A stretch of 10,462 nt of DNA, taken from positions 1-10,462 of the forward strand of contig JAUWHW010000001.1 of assembly GCA_030605665.1 (NCBI GenBank), in the 5' to 3' direction. Position 1 is the first letter of the stretch. Each line of letters opens with the position of its first letter. The notes beneath the pieces were generated by a model. The model searched no databases. It saw only the letters and a list, made by a program, of their open reading frames with translations, and was not told where the DNA came from. The DNA comes from Dehalococcoidia bacterium (GTDB lineage Bacteria; Chloroflexota; Dehalococcoidia; GIF9; AB-539-J10). A program made the translations under genes and the position numbers. Positions 1-5,892 of the stretch are shown in pieces.

Positions 1-381
1 CAGGAAGAAGCTCAAATGAGGGCGCACCATTACGTAGATGCTGGTGCAGATGCAATTCTTATCCATTCAAAGTCAGAGGACCCTCAGGAAATCATTGAAT
101 TTGTAAATAATTGGGATCAAGATATTCCACTAGTTGTAATACCTACAACTTATCCTACCCTTAAGGAAAAAGACATAAAAGAGCTTGGGAAAATTAAGAT
201 GGTTATCTATGCCAATCATGGCCTTAGAGCTTCCATAAAGGTGATGGAGGCAGTTCTTAACAAAATTAGAAAAGATGGGGGAATTTATGATTTGGATGAA
301 TTGATTGTTCCTCTGAATCATGTTTTTGATTTGCAGGATGTTCCTCAAGTGAAAGAAAATGAAAGGAGGTTTCTAAAATAA
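1..381 (+). CDS. PEP mutase/isocitrate lyase superfamily protein, 3' part (5' end outside window)
   Basis: The reading frame is open from base 1 and ends at TAA 379-381, giving the last 126 residues of a protein whose start lies outside the window. These residues align without gaps to residues 165-290 of the complete paralogue just downstream, with 16 differences (about 87% identity). The segment begins inside the WGxxEA helix and contains the conserved AGADAILIHSK strand with its active-site-region His, then a YANHGLRAS motif. That motif is closer to characterised PEP mutases (ANHxLRAS) than the downstream copy is. The catalytic loop is off-window, so mutase, hydrolase or lyase activity cannot be judged. 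An ATG at 16 is internal to the fold and is not the start. The spacer to the next gene is 65 bp, which suggests co-transcription. Confidence 0.85.
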   Translation, partial: QEEAQMRAHHYVDAGADAILIHSKSEDPQEIIEFVNNWDQDIPLVVIPTTYPTLKEKDIKELGKIKMVIYANHGLRASIKVMEAVLNKIRKDGGIYDLDELIVPLNHVFDLQDVPQVKENERRFLK

Positions 382-446
382 GATAGAAATGGTTGATGAT
401 ATAACTAATCTTCCACAACTGAGTGTAACAAGGAAAGGAGTTTAAG

Positions 447-1319
447 ATGAATAAATCCGCAAAATTAAGAGAGCTGTTTGCTAAAAAGGATTTAATAAGA
501 ATAGTCGGAGCTCATGATGGACTCAGCGCTAAACTGGTGGAGTTAAGTGGGTTCGATGGTGTTTGGGCCAGTGGTCTTGAAATTTCCGCCTCTTATGGAG
601 TTCCAGATGCAAGTCTCATTTCTATGTACCAGTTCTTGGAAGCAGCTCGTTCAATGAATGAAATTGTGAGCATACCTATTATTGCAGATTGTGATACTGG
701 CTTTGGAAACGCAATTAATGTGATGTATATGGTTAAAAGATACGAAAAAGCAGGGATTGCAGCTGTCGTGATAGAAGAAAAGAAATTTCCTAAACAGCAC
801 AGTTTTCTTGCTGGAGGGAGGCAGGAATTACTAAGAGTTGAGGAGTTTGAAGGGAAAATAAAGGCAGCAAAAGCTGCTCAAAACAATGCTGATTTTATGG
901 TAATTGCTCGTATAGAGGCATTGATAGCTGGCTGGGGGCAGGAAGAAGCCCAAATGAGAGCACATCATTACGTAGATGCTGGTGCAGATGCAATTCTTAT
1001 CCATTCAAAGTCAGAGGACCCTCAGGAAATCATTGAATTTGTGAATAATTGGGATAAGGATATTCCACTCGTTGTAGTGCCCACAGCTTATCCTAGTCTT
1101 AGAGAAAAAGAAATAAAAGAGCTCGGGAAAATCAAGGTGGTTATCTATGCCCATCAGGGCTTTAGAGCTTCCATAAAGGCGATGGAGGCAGTTCTTAACA
1201 AAATTAGAAAAGATGGGGGAGTTTATGATTTGGGTGAATTGATTGTTCCTGTGAATCATGTTTTTGATCTGCAAGACGTTCCCCAAATGAAAGAAAATGA
1301 AAGGAGGTTTTTAAGATAG
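447..1319 (+). CDS. PEP mutase/phosphonopyruvate hydrolase-like (isocitrate lyase superfamily) protein
   Basis: The 290-residue protein matches the length of PEP mutases and aligns over its whole length with the Mytilus enzyme from memory. Family members are Mg-dependent TIM-barrel enzymes that make or break C–P or C–C bonds in PEP, phosphonopyruvate or 2-methylisocitrate-type acids. Equivalents of the ligands and catalytic residues are visible: W40/S42/G43/L44, D54, D81 and D83 (DCDTGFGN), E110, K116, S119, R155 and H186. The mutase hallmark EDK-x5-NS reads EEK-x5-HS at residues 110-119, with Asn replaced by His118. No lyase-type catalytic Cys is present in the loop. A clear Shine-Dalgarno (AAGGAG) lies about 8 bases before ATG 447. 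The gene is a tandem duplicate of the upstream copy and lies 36 bp before the dehydrogenase start. The family call is firm. The exact reaction is not: a PEP mutase, a phosphonopyruvate hydrolase and a new specificity all remain possible. Confidence 0.88.
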   Translation: MNKSAKLRELFAKKDLIRIVGAHDGLSAKLVELSGFDGVWASGLEISASYGVPDASLISMYQFLEAARSMNEIVSIPIIADCDTGFGNAINVMYMVKRYEKAGIAAVVIEEKKFPKQHSFLAGGRQELLRVEEFEGKIKAAKAAQNNADFMVIARIEALIAGWGQEEAQMRAHHYVDAGADAILIHSKSEDPQEIIEFVNNWDKDIPLVVVPTAYPSLREKEIKELGKIKVVIYAHQGFRASIKAMEAVLNKIRKDGGVYDLGELIVPVNHVFDLQDVPQMKENERRFLR

Positions 1320-1355
1320 GATAGTTTAGAAATAACAAAGACGGTGATAAATAAG

Positions 1356-2252
1356 ATGAGTTCTTCACAGCTAAGAGTAGGTTTTCTTGGATTTGGCGAA
1401 GCAGGATATAGATTAGCTAAAGGTTTAGGATTAGCTGGTTTGGAGCAAATTACTGCTTATGATAAGTTCTGGGATACTCCCCCATATAATGAGCTAATCC
1501 AAAGTCGAGCAAAAGACGCCAAGGTGGAGGTGCTGTCAGCTGTCCAGAAATTAGCTAGCTGTAGTGATTTTATATTATCCACAGTAACTGTTTCCGTGGC
1601 AAAGGAGGCAGCTGAGCAAATAGCAGCCTTTTTGAAAAAAAATCAGATTTATGTAGATATGAATTCTTGCTCTTCTCGTACAAAACAGGATATTGCTTTG
1701 ATTATCAATGAGTCGGAAGCAAAATTTGTAGATGCCGCTGTGATAGGAGCTGTTGCCTCTTATGGGCATAAAGTTCCTATCCTGGCTTGTGGAGACGGGG
1801 CAGCAGAGTTCCGGTCAAAGATGAGTAGCTATGGTATGAATATACGTTGTATTGAAGGAAATCCTGGAAGTGCCGCTGCTGTAAAGATGTTATGTAGTAT
1901 ATATACGAAGGGATTGGAAGCTTTGCTAATAGAGACTTTAGTTGCTGCCTATAGGTATGACACATTGGACCTTGTACTAGATTTAATAGCTGAAGCTACA
2001 GAAGGAAGACCTTTTAAAGAAACTGTAAATAGACTCATAACAACAGATGTTATTCATGCCACAAGAAGGGCAAGTGAGATGAATGAGGTTATTGCTACCT
2101 TAAACGAGGTAAACATTGAGCCAGTTATGTCAAAAGCTACTAGGACTAAATTGGAACAATCTGTAAAGCTACATTTGAGGGAATACTTTAAAGATAAAAT
2201 CCCAGAAAAATATATAGAAGTACTTAAAGCAATTAGTTCTTTAAGTTCTTAA
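1356..2252 (+). CDS. NAD(P)-dependent dehydrogenase, 6PGDH/3-hydroxyisobutyrate family with DUF1932-type C-terminus
   Basis: The N-terminus LRVGFLGFGEAGYRLAKGL is a Rossmann-fold GxGxxG-type nucleotide-binding motif (GFGEAG), as in 3-hydroxyisobutyrate/6-phosphogluconate dehydrogenases. It is followed by a YVDMNSCSS segment like the family's substrate-binding loop, and by a helical C-terminal half with NPGSAAAVKML, where the family's catalytic Lys is expected. Near the end, HATRRASEMNEVIATLNEV is the signature of the DUF1932 helical domain found in such proteins. These enzymes oxidise or reduce beta-hydroxyacids with NAD(P) in the cytosol. ATG 1356 was chosen because GGTGAT (1343-1348), complementary to the 16S rRNA tail, sits 7 bases upstream; an in-frame GTG at 1344 would add four residues. 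The 36-bp gap after the PEP-mutase-like gene suggests an operon and linked substrates, for example a hydroxyacid/ketoacid pair. The substrate is unknown. Confidence 0.85.
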   Translation: MSSSQLRVGFLGFGEAGYRLAKGLGLAGLEQITAYDKFWDTPPYNELIQSRAKDAKVEVLSAVQKLASCSDFILSTVTVSVAKEAAEQIAAFLKKNQIYVDMNSCSSRTKQDIALIINESEAKFVDAAVIGAVASYGHKVPILACGDGAAEFRSKMSSYGMNIRCIEGNPGSAAAVKMLCSIYTKGLEALLIETLVAAYRYDTLDLVLDLIAEATEGRPFKETVNRLITTDVIHATRRASEMNEVIATLNEVNIEPVMSKATRTKLEQSVKLHLREYFKDKIPEKYIEVLKAISSLSS

Positions 2253-2262
2253 CAGTAATGAT

Positions 2263-2372
2263 GCCCTGCCTTGGCGAGGGTAGCTTTTGCTTTCACTACC
2301 CTCTTGGGGACGTCCTCCGGCTTTTCCCCAGCAACACACACTGGGTTTTGCCTCACTTGGTCCCACAAGGCA
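2263..2372 (+). repeat. Structured intergenic repeat, copy A (putative RNA element)
   Basis: This segment starts 11 bp after the dehydrogenase stop and is clearly similar to 3821-3936. Closing stem: 2267-2273 pairs with 2366-2372 (7 bp). Hairpin: 2276-2283 (GAGGGTAG) pairs perfectly with 2296-2303 over a 12-base loop. Smaller possible stems are 2305-2310/2325-2330 (TGGGGA/TCCCCA) and, as an alternative to it, 2327-2331/2341-2345 (CCCAG/CTGGG). The block around ACACACTGGGTTT is almost unchanged between the copies. I do not recognise a known riboswitch or ncRNA class. It could be a cis-acting 3'-UTR RNA, a leader of the next gene, or a mobile palindromic repeat. Confidence 0.6.
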
Positions 2373-2524
2373 AATTTGTAGGATAATAATTAAATGAGAA
2401 TTAAAATTGCTATAGTTAAATGTCTCTGGTCTACTGGAATTAGGCCAATCTTTACTTAGTCTTAAGAGCTTGGGAGTTCACGCAAGTAAAATAAGTCTGC
2501 TCTAGTAGAAAACCTGTTTTTTAG
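2373..2524. other. Non-coding spacer between repeat A and the transporter gene
   Basis: This AT-rich stretch carries no convincing gene. A weak hairpin (2427-2432 TGGTCT with 2442-2447 AGGCCA) is followed by a few T residues. TATAGT at 2411-2416 could be a -10 element, but no good -35 sits at the right distance. Neither possible transporter start has a clear ribosome binding site. Confidence 0.4.
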
Positions 2525-3796
2525 ATGTCCTATTGCGTGAGTGGTAACGAATCAATGAAACCAGGATTATGGTCAAGGCGCTATGCGACTCTCTTCTTTG
2601 TATGGTTAACTTGCGGTTCTTTTTACCTTTGTCGTTTAAATATGTCAGCCGTGATCCCACTTGTCATGGAAGATTTAAAGTTCAGTCATTTCCGAGTCGG
2701 TTTTATCATGTCTGGTTTTTTTATAGCCTATGCATTAAGTCTAGTTCCTGCTGGTTATTTAAGTGACCGGTTTGGCTCCAAAAGGGTGATTACGATTGGT
2801 GGTCTTCTATCTGCTTTATCCAATTTTTTTTTCAGCCGTAGCACTCGCCTGTATCATCTTTTCTCTTTTCAAATCCTTAATGGAATCAGTCAAGCTGGAG
2901 TTGGGGGAGCGTCTATCAAATTAGTTGGTGACTGGTTTCCCAAATCAGGGCGAGCCACTGCTTTGGGAGTCTTATTCAGCTATGTACCAGCCTTTACCGT
3001 GATTTCTTATTGGCTTTCTTCGTTTTTAGGGGAATCGTTTGGATGGAGGTCCGCCTTTTTTGTGCCTTTTGTTATTTTATCTTGTATGGCGCTCATATAC
3101 TTTAGGGTTATTCGAGATTCGGCAGAAGATGAACAATCGATACAAACTGGAAAGGACAAGGGTTCTGATTTTCCCGCCTCAACACTTTCAGCTGCCAGTA
3201 TAAAAACGGAAATCTTGTCCAACAGACAATTGTGGCTTTTAGGTGCTTGTCTTGGTGGAGTAACCTTTATAGGGTACACTTATTTGATGTGGTTACCTAC
3301 TTTCCTGTTTGAGACCTTTGATATCACTATTATTAAAGCAGGAATGTTTTCCAGTATATATCCACTTTTGGGCATACCTGCTCGATTTACGATAGGTTGG
3401 ATTTGTGATTTTTATTTTCACAGCAGAAAAAAGATTCTAATTATAACAGCTTTGATAGGCGTTACAATTCTATGTTTTATATTGTCTAATGTCTCTTCAT
3501 TTTTATGGACTATCTTAATACTGAGCTGTATTGGTTTTTTAGTTCAACTCACTGTGCCACTAATTTTCGCACTCCAGACGGATGTTACTCCTAGAAGATT
3601 TATCGGTACCGGGGCGAGCTTTGTTAATGGCATAGGTAGTATTGGCAGTATAGTGGCTATGGTGGGCCCTGGTTTTATTATTGACGTGTTCCATTCATAT
3701 CAAGTTTTATTTATGATTTTGTCAGGTGCAGCTCTTGGCGCAGTCATCAGTGTGTTTTTTGTTCCACAAGGAAAGGAATTGAGGAGTGAACTGTAG
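2525..3796 (+). CDS. Major facilitator superfamily transporter
   Basis: A 423-residue, strongly hydrophobic protein with the pattern of about 12 membrane helices and a charged central loop around residues 195-235. MFS motif A is visible between helices 2 and 3 (GYLSDRFGSKRV, residues 77-88). A GWRSAFF segment before helix 6 is typical of anion:cation-symporter-like and related carboxylate carriers. It probably moves a small organic anion across the inner membrane, and its position after a PEP-mutase-like/dehydrogenase pair suggests uptake of their substrate; this is inference. The start is uncertain. ATG 2525 gives the longest form, whereas ATG 2555 (protein starting MKPGLWSRRY) resembles normal MFS N-termini better; neither has a good Shine-Dalgarno. 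The gene is bracketed by two copies of a structured repeat. It lies 272 bp after the dehydrogenase stop, so it may be transcribed separately. Confidence 0.85.
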   Translation: MSYCVSGNESMKPGLWSRRYATLFFVWLTCGSFYLCRLNMSAVIPLVMEDLKFSHFRVGFIMSGFFIAYALSLVPAGYLSDRFGSKRVITIGGLLSALSNFFFSRSTRLYHLFSFQILNGISQAGVGGASIKLVGDWFPKSGRATALGVLFSYVPAFTVISYWLSSFLGESFGWRSAFFVPFVILSCMALIYFRVIRDSAEDEQSIQTGKDKGSDFPASTLSAASIKTEILSNRQLWLLGACLGGVTFIGYTYLMWLPTFLFETFDITIIKAGMFSSIYPLLGIPARFTIGWICDFYFHSRKKILIITALIGVTILCFILSNVSSFLWTILILSCIGFLVQLTVPLIFALQTDVTPRRFIGTGASFVNGIGSIGSIVAMVGPGFIIDVFHSYQVLFMILSGAALGAVISVFFVPQGKELRSEL

Positions 3797-3820
3797 TATG
3801 GATAGCTGATCCTTGATAAC

Positions 3821-3936
3821 GCCCTGCCTTGGCAAGGGTAGCTTTTCCTTTCATTGCTCTTTTGGGTATTACTCGCAGGCTTTTACTAGCAGCACACACT
3901 GGGTTTCGCAGCCTTGCTAATCCCACGAGACAGGGC
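3821..3936 (+). repeat. Structured intergenic repeat, copy B (putative RNA element)
   Basis: This diverged copy of the element at 2263-2372 begins 25 bp after the transporter stop. The closing stem is longer here: 3821-3831 pairs with 3926-3936 except for one C/A mismatch (one U·G pair). The first hairpin is 3834-3841 with 3854-3861 over a 12-base loop of the same length as in copy A. Relative to copy A this hairpin has one full compensatory change (G-C to A-U) and three changes that leave G·U pairs on the + strand RNA. That pattern favours selection for a + strand RNA structure. An intrinsic terminator follows within 10 bases, but no + strand gene follows. Confidence 0.6.
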
Positions 3937-3944
3937 TTGTAAGC

Positions 3945-3982
3945 AAAATAGGTTCACTCTAACCGGGCGGGCCTATTTTTTT
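3945..3982 (+). terminator. Intrinsic terminator after the transporter gene
   Basis: AAAATAGG (3945-3952) pairs with CCTATTTT (3972-3979) and the run of seven T's ends at 3982. A nested alternative GGTT/AACC hairpin (3951-3954/3961-3964) lies in the loop. The placement, downstream of repeat B at the end of the + strand accessory block and before an oppositely oriented gene, supports a transcription end. Confidence 0.55.
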
Positions 3983-4271
3983 AAATGCCAATGATAGGGA
4001 GGTATCAACCTCCTTATAGCAAAAAAGAAAAGTTCCTGCCACTAGCCACTTCTTCCGAGTAACACATTAAGTAAGCTGATAGCAATGATGGTAACTAAAT
4101 CCATTATCAGCCTCTAGATACCGCAAAGTAATGGGGTAGGATTCCATCACCTTGCTACTATAACTCTAATGGTTATCCATATAGGTGTAAATCTAAAGTC
4201 TTATTCAGTTAAGAAGTCTATCAGCTCTAGTGCCTTCTCAGATTGCTTGCCGCTTTGGCTTAAAATGACTT
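3983..4271. other. Non-coding region between convergent genes
   Basis: I see no credible gene in this stretch. It holds a short, strong hairpin at 3994-4017, where a 10-bp stem including one G·T pair carries GGAGGT/ACCTCC and an ATCA loop. It also holds a 7-bp inverted repeat (AGAAGTC 4212-4218, GACTTCT 4267-4273) that overlaps the end of the comEA-like gene and might contribute to termination on the - strand. Neither hairpin has a proper T tail. Confidence 0.4.
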
Positions 4272-4778
4272 CTAATCTGAAACGGTTATGTAATCTTTTA
4301 TTTTGTTAAACGTCCCCTCGCCGATGCCCTCTACCTGGAGCAGTTCCTCAATGCGTTTGAAGGAGCCGTTTTCATTGCGGTAATCCACGATAGCCTGGGC
4401 TCTGGAAGGGCCTATCCCTGGCAATGCTTCAAGAAGCCAGGCTTCTGCTCGATTGATGTCTACTTTTTGAGGGAGGCTGGCTTTACCTTCTCGCGGAATG
4501 TAAATTTTGATATTATCTAGGTCAGCGTCAGTTTCAATGCCGACGCTTGAAAGAAGAGCCTGTATAGTGTCGTCTTCTTTCAGGGGATAGAATCCAGGGT
4601 TAGCTACAGCGCCACCAATGTAAACCTCACCGCTTAGCTGTGGAGGCGCTGGTTGGGATAGAATGATTTCTACAGGTTGGCTCTTACTGTGCTTGACTAG
4701 TAGCATCACACCGCCAACTATTATGGCAATGACCAGGAAAACTGTTATAAATAGGTAAAATCTATCGCTGCGGCTCAT
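4272..4778 (-). CDS. ComEA-like DNA-uptake protein (membrane anchor, SLBB domain, helix-hairpin-helix)
   Basis: The 168-residue protein has an N-terminal transmembrane segment (about residues 7-28), a linker, an SLBB-like beta domain (about residues 50-95, with GAVANPGFYPL), then two helix-hairpin-helix motifs (about residues 106-168, LPGIGPSRAQAIVDYR and VEGIGEGTFNKIKDYI). This order is that of ComEA, the surface-anchored double-stranded DNA receptor that passes DNA to the ComEC channel in natural transformation. ATG 4778 has AGGAG 7 bases upstream on the - strand. No comEC gene lies downstream in the window, although the two are often adjacent. A dispersed repeat sits in its upstream region. 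HhH proteins with other roles cannot be excluded, but SLBB+HhH with a single anchor fits ComEA well. Confidence 0.88.
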   Translation of the reverse strand: MSRSDRFYLFITVFLVIAIIVGGVMLLVKHSKSQPVEIILSQPAPPQLSGEVYIGGAVANPGFYPLKEDDTIQALLSSVGIETDADLDNIKIYIPREGKASLPQKVDINRAEAWLLEALPGIGPSRAQAIVDYRNENGSFKRIEELLQVEGIGEGTFNKIKDYITVSD

Positions 4779-4813
4779 AGTGCTACTCCTTTCTCAGAGG
4801 ACGTTTAATTATT

Positions 4814-4908
4814 ACTCTGACCCTGAACGAAGTGAAAGGGAAAGGCCCCTTAGATTCTTCGCTACGCTCAGAATGACAGGAGACGAAGGGCTCAGAATGA
4901 CAAGCAGG
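4814..4908. repeat. Dispersed imperfect inverted repeat
   Basis: The left arm (4814-4840) is an imperfect reverse complement of the right arm (4846-4882). A partial extra unit ending in CTCAGAATGACA follows to about 4905. On the - strand the units read TGTCATTCTGAGC followed by GTAGCGAAG, a repeat seen in many bacterial genomes that is often mis-annotated as protein (peptides such as CHSERSEES). It sits in the divergent spacer between comEA and smpB. It looks like a non-autonomous MITE/REP-type repeat. Confidence 0.65.
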
Positions 4909-4936
4909 ATTGTTAAACATTTCCTTCTTTGGCAAA

Positions 4937-4965
4937 TTGCTCCCTCTGTATTGTAATGGTAAAAT
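4937..4965 (+). promoter_or_regulatory. Predicted smpB promoter
   Basis: TTGCTC (4937-4942) as -35, a 17-base spacer, and TAAAAT (4960-4965) as -10 preceded by TG with one intervening base (extended -10). Transcription expected about 7 bases after the -10 would begin at or next to the A of the smpB ATG (4972), which implies a leaderless message. Confidence 0.5.
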
Positions 4966-4971
4966 TTCTAC

Positions 4972-5442
4972 ATGGCAAAAGATTCCAGAACGATAACTGT
5001 TAATCGCAAAGCTTATCATGACTATCATATTCAGGAAAGCCTTGAAGCGGGCATTGTGCTTAAGGGTTCTGAGATTAAGTCCATCAGAGCTGGCAAAGTG
5101 AACTTGCGTGATGCCTATGCCAAGCCAGAAAATGGAGAGCTATGGCTACATAACAGTCACATTGCCTCCTATGATGCTGCCAGCTATAATACGCACGAGC
5201 CAACCAGACCTCGCAAGCTTTTGCTTCATAGGAAGGAGGTTGACAGCCTTGCAGGCAAGGTGATGCAGCGAGGTTTGACTTTAGTGCCTTTGAAGCTGTA
5301 TATTAAACATGGAATTGCTAAAATAGAGCTGGGGGTGGCTAAAGGGAAAAAGGTTTACGATAAGCGTGAGGCTATTGCTCGCAAGGAGGCGGAGAGGAAA
5401 ATAGAGCGAGCGCTGAAGTTTGAGAGGAGGTATAAGAAATGA
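4972..5442 (+). CDS. smpB: SsrA-binding protein SmpB
   Basis: The 156-residue, basic protein has the normal SmpB length. SmpB binds the tRNA-like part of tmRNA, takes it to stalled ribosomes and places its C-terminal tail in the empty mRNA channel to permit trans-translation. The conserved OB-fold core is clear: AYHDYHIQESLEAGIVLKGS, then EIKSIRAGKVNLRDAYA, then NSHIASYDAASYNTHEPTRPRKLLLH, and VPLKLYIKHGIAKIELGVAKGKK. The end (residues about 128-156) is Lys/Arg-rich, as expected for the ribosome-contacting tail. The start at 4972 gives the standard MAKDSRTITVNRKAYHDY N-terminus. It has no Shine-Dalgarno and sits where transcription should begin. The stop overlaps the next gene by 4 bases, and its partner RNA gene ssrA lies about 450 bp downstream on the same strand. 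Confidence 0.97.
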   Translation: MAKDSRTITVNRKAYHDYHIQESLEAGIVLKGSEIKSIRAGKVNLRDAYAKPENGELWLHNSHIASYDAASYNTHEPTRPRKLLLHRKEVDSLAGKVMQRGLTLVPLKLYIKHGIAKIELGVAKGKKVYDKREAIARKEAERKIERALKFERRYKK

Positions 5443-5720
5443 CTAGCAGTGAAAAGTTTACTATATCGGGAAGCCAGCTGGTGGAGAAAATTAAGCAACT
5501 CGTACACGAAGGGAATATCAGGAGAGTCCGTTTGTTACATGAAGGGCGACCTTTGATAGACATTCCATTGACTGTTGGTGTTCCTGTAGCTGGAGCTACA
5601 CTCTTAGCAGCTCCAGTGTTAGCTGCACTGGCAGCAATTGCCGCTCTGGTCACAAAGTGCACAGTTGAGGTTGAAAAGGTAGAAGATAACGAACCGAGCG
5701 ATGAAGCTGAGGCTGTTTAA
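5439..5720 (+). CDS. DUF4342-type small protein
   Basis: This 93-residue protein matches the DUF4342 pattern: an N-terminal helix with SGSQLVEKIKQLVHEGNIRRVRL (residues 10-32), then a short strand with IDIPLTVGVP, then a hydrophobic Ala/Leu-rich segment (about residues 45-72, probably membrane-associated), then CTVEVEK and an acidic tail. No biochemical function is established for the family. Its ATG overlaps the smpB stop (ATGA, 5439-5442) and AGGAGG lies 8 bases upstream inside smpB, so translation is probably coupled. Its place between smpB and ssrA may reflect operon convenience or a link to ribosome rescue. The sequence cannot decide. Confidence 0.82.
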   Translation: MTSSEKFTISGSQLVEKIKQLVHEGNIRRVRLLHEGRPLIDIPLTVGVPVAGATLLAAPVLAALAAIAALVTKCTVEVEKVEDNEPSDEAEAV

Positions 5721-5723
5721 AAA

Positions 5724-5773
5724 CGTAGTGCGCGGCTTTAGCCTCGTGCACGACCCTAAAGGGTCGCACTACG
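5724..5773. repeat. Palindromic intergenic repeat with three-way-junction folding
   Basis: Outer arms CGTAGTGCG (5724-5732) and CGCACTACG (5765-5773) are perfect 9-bp complements. Inside are two short hairpins, GGC-TTTA-GCC and GACCC-TAAA-GGGTC. The shape resembles the small dispersed palindromes common in Chloroflexota-type genomes. It lies between the DUF4342 stop and ssrA and may stabilise or attenuate the smpB transcript. Confidence 0.6.
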
Positions 5774-5892
5774 AAAATCTTGGGGGTGAAGATTATTAAA
5801 ACTGGATGAGCTGAACTCAGTTTTGAAGCTAAGGCAAAATTAAACGGCCTCAAGCTTAAAGGGAGGTGATAGGAAGGCAAGGTTAGCAATCT

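Noticed and set aside
389..445. 18-codon frame from ATG 389 between the tandem paralogues
   Set aside because: The nearest AGGAGG is about 20 bases upstream, the frame is very short, and copy 2 has no equivalent after its stop.
2263..3936. CRISPR array or integron attC sites as explanation of the two repeats
   Set aside because: There are only two copies more than 1.5 kb apart, with no regular spacers and no attC core sites or integrase.
3994..4017. Hairpin with GGAGGT/ACCTCC stem as a terminator
   Set aside because: The stem is good, but no T-run follows on either strand; it is kept only as a note in the non-coding region.
4783..5028. Reading frame on the - strand containing CHSERSEES-like peptides
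   Set aside because: This is translation of a common dispersed repeat and overlaps the smpB start on the other strand; it is not a real protein.
5774..5892. Dedicated ssrA promoter
   Set aside because: No -35/-10 pair of acceptable quality and spacing was found; read-through from smpB is equally likely.
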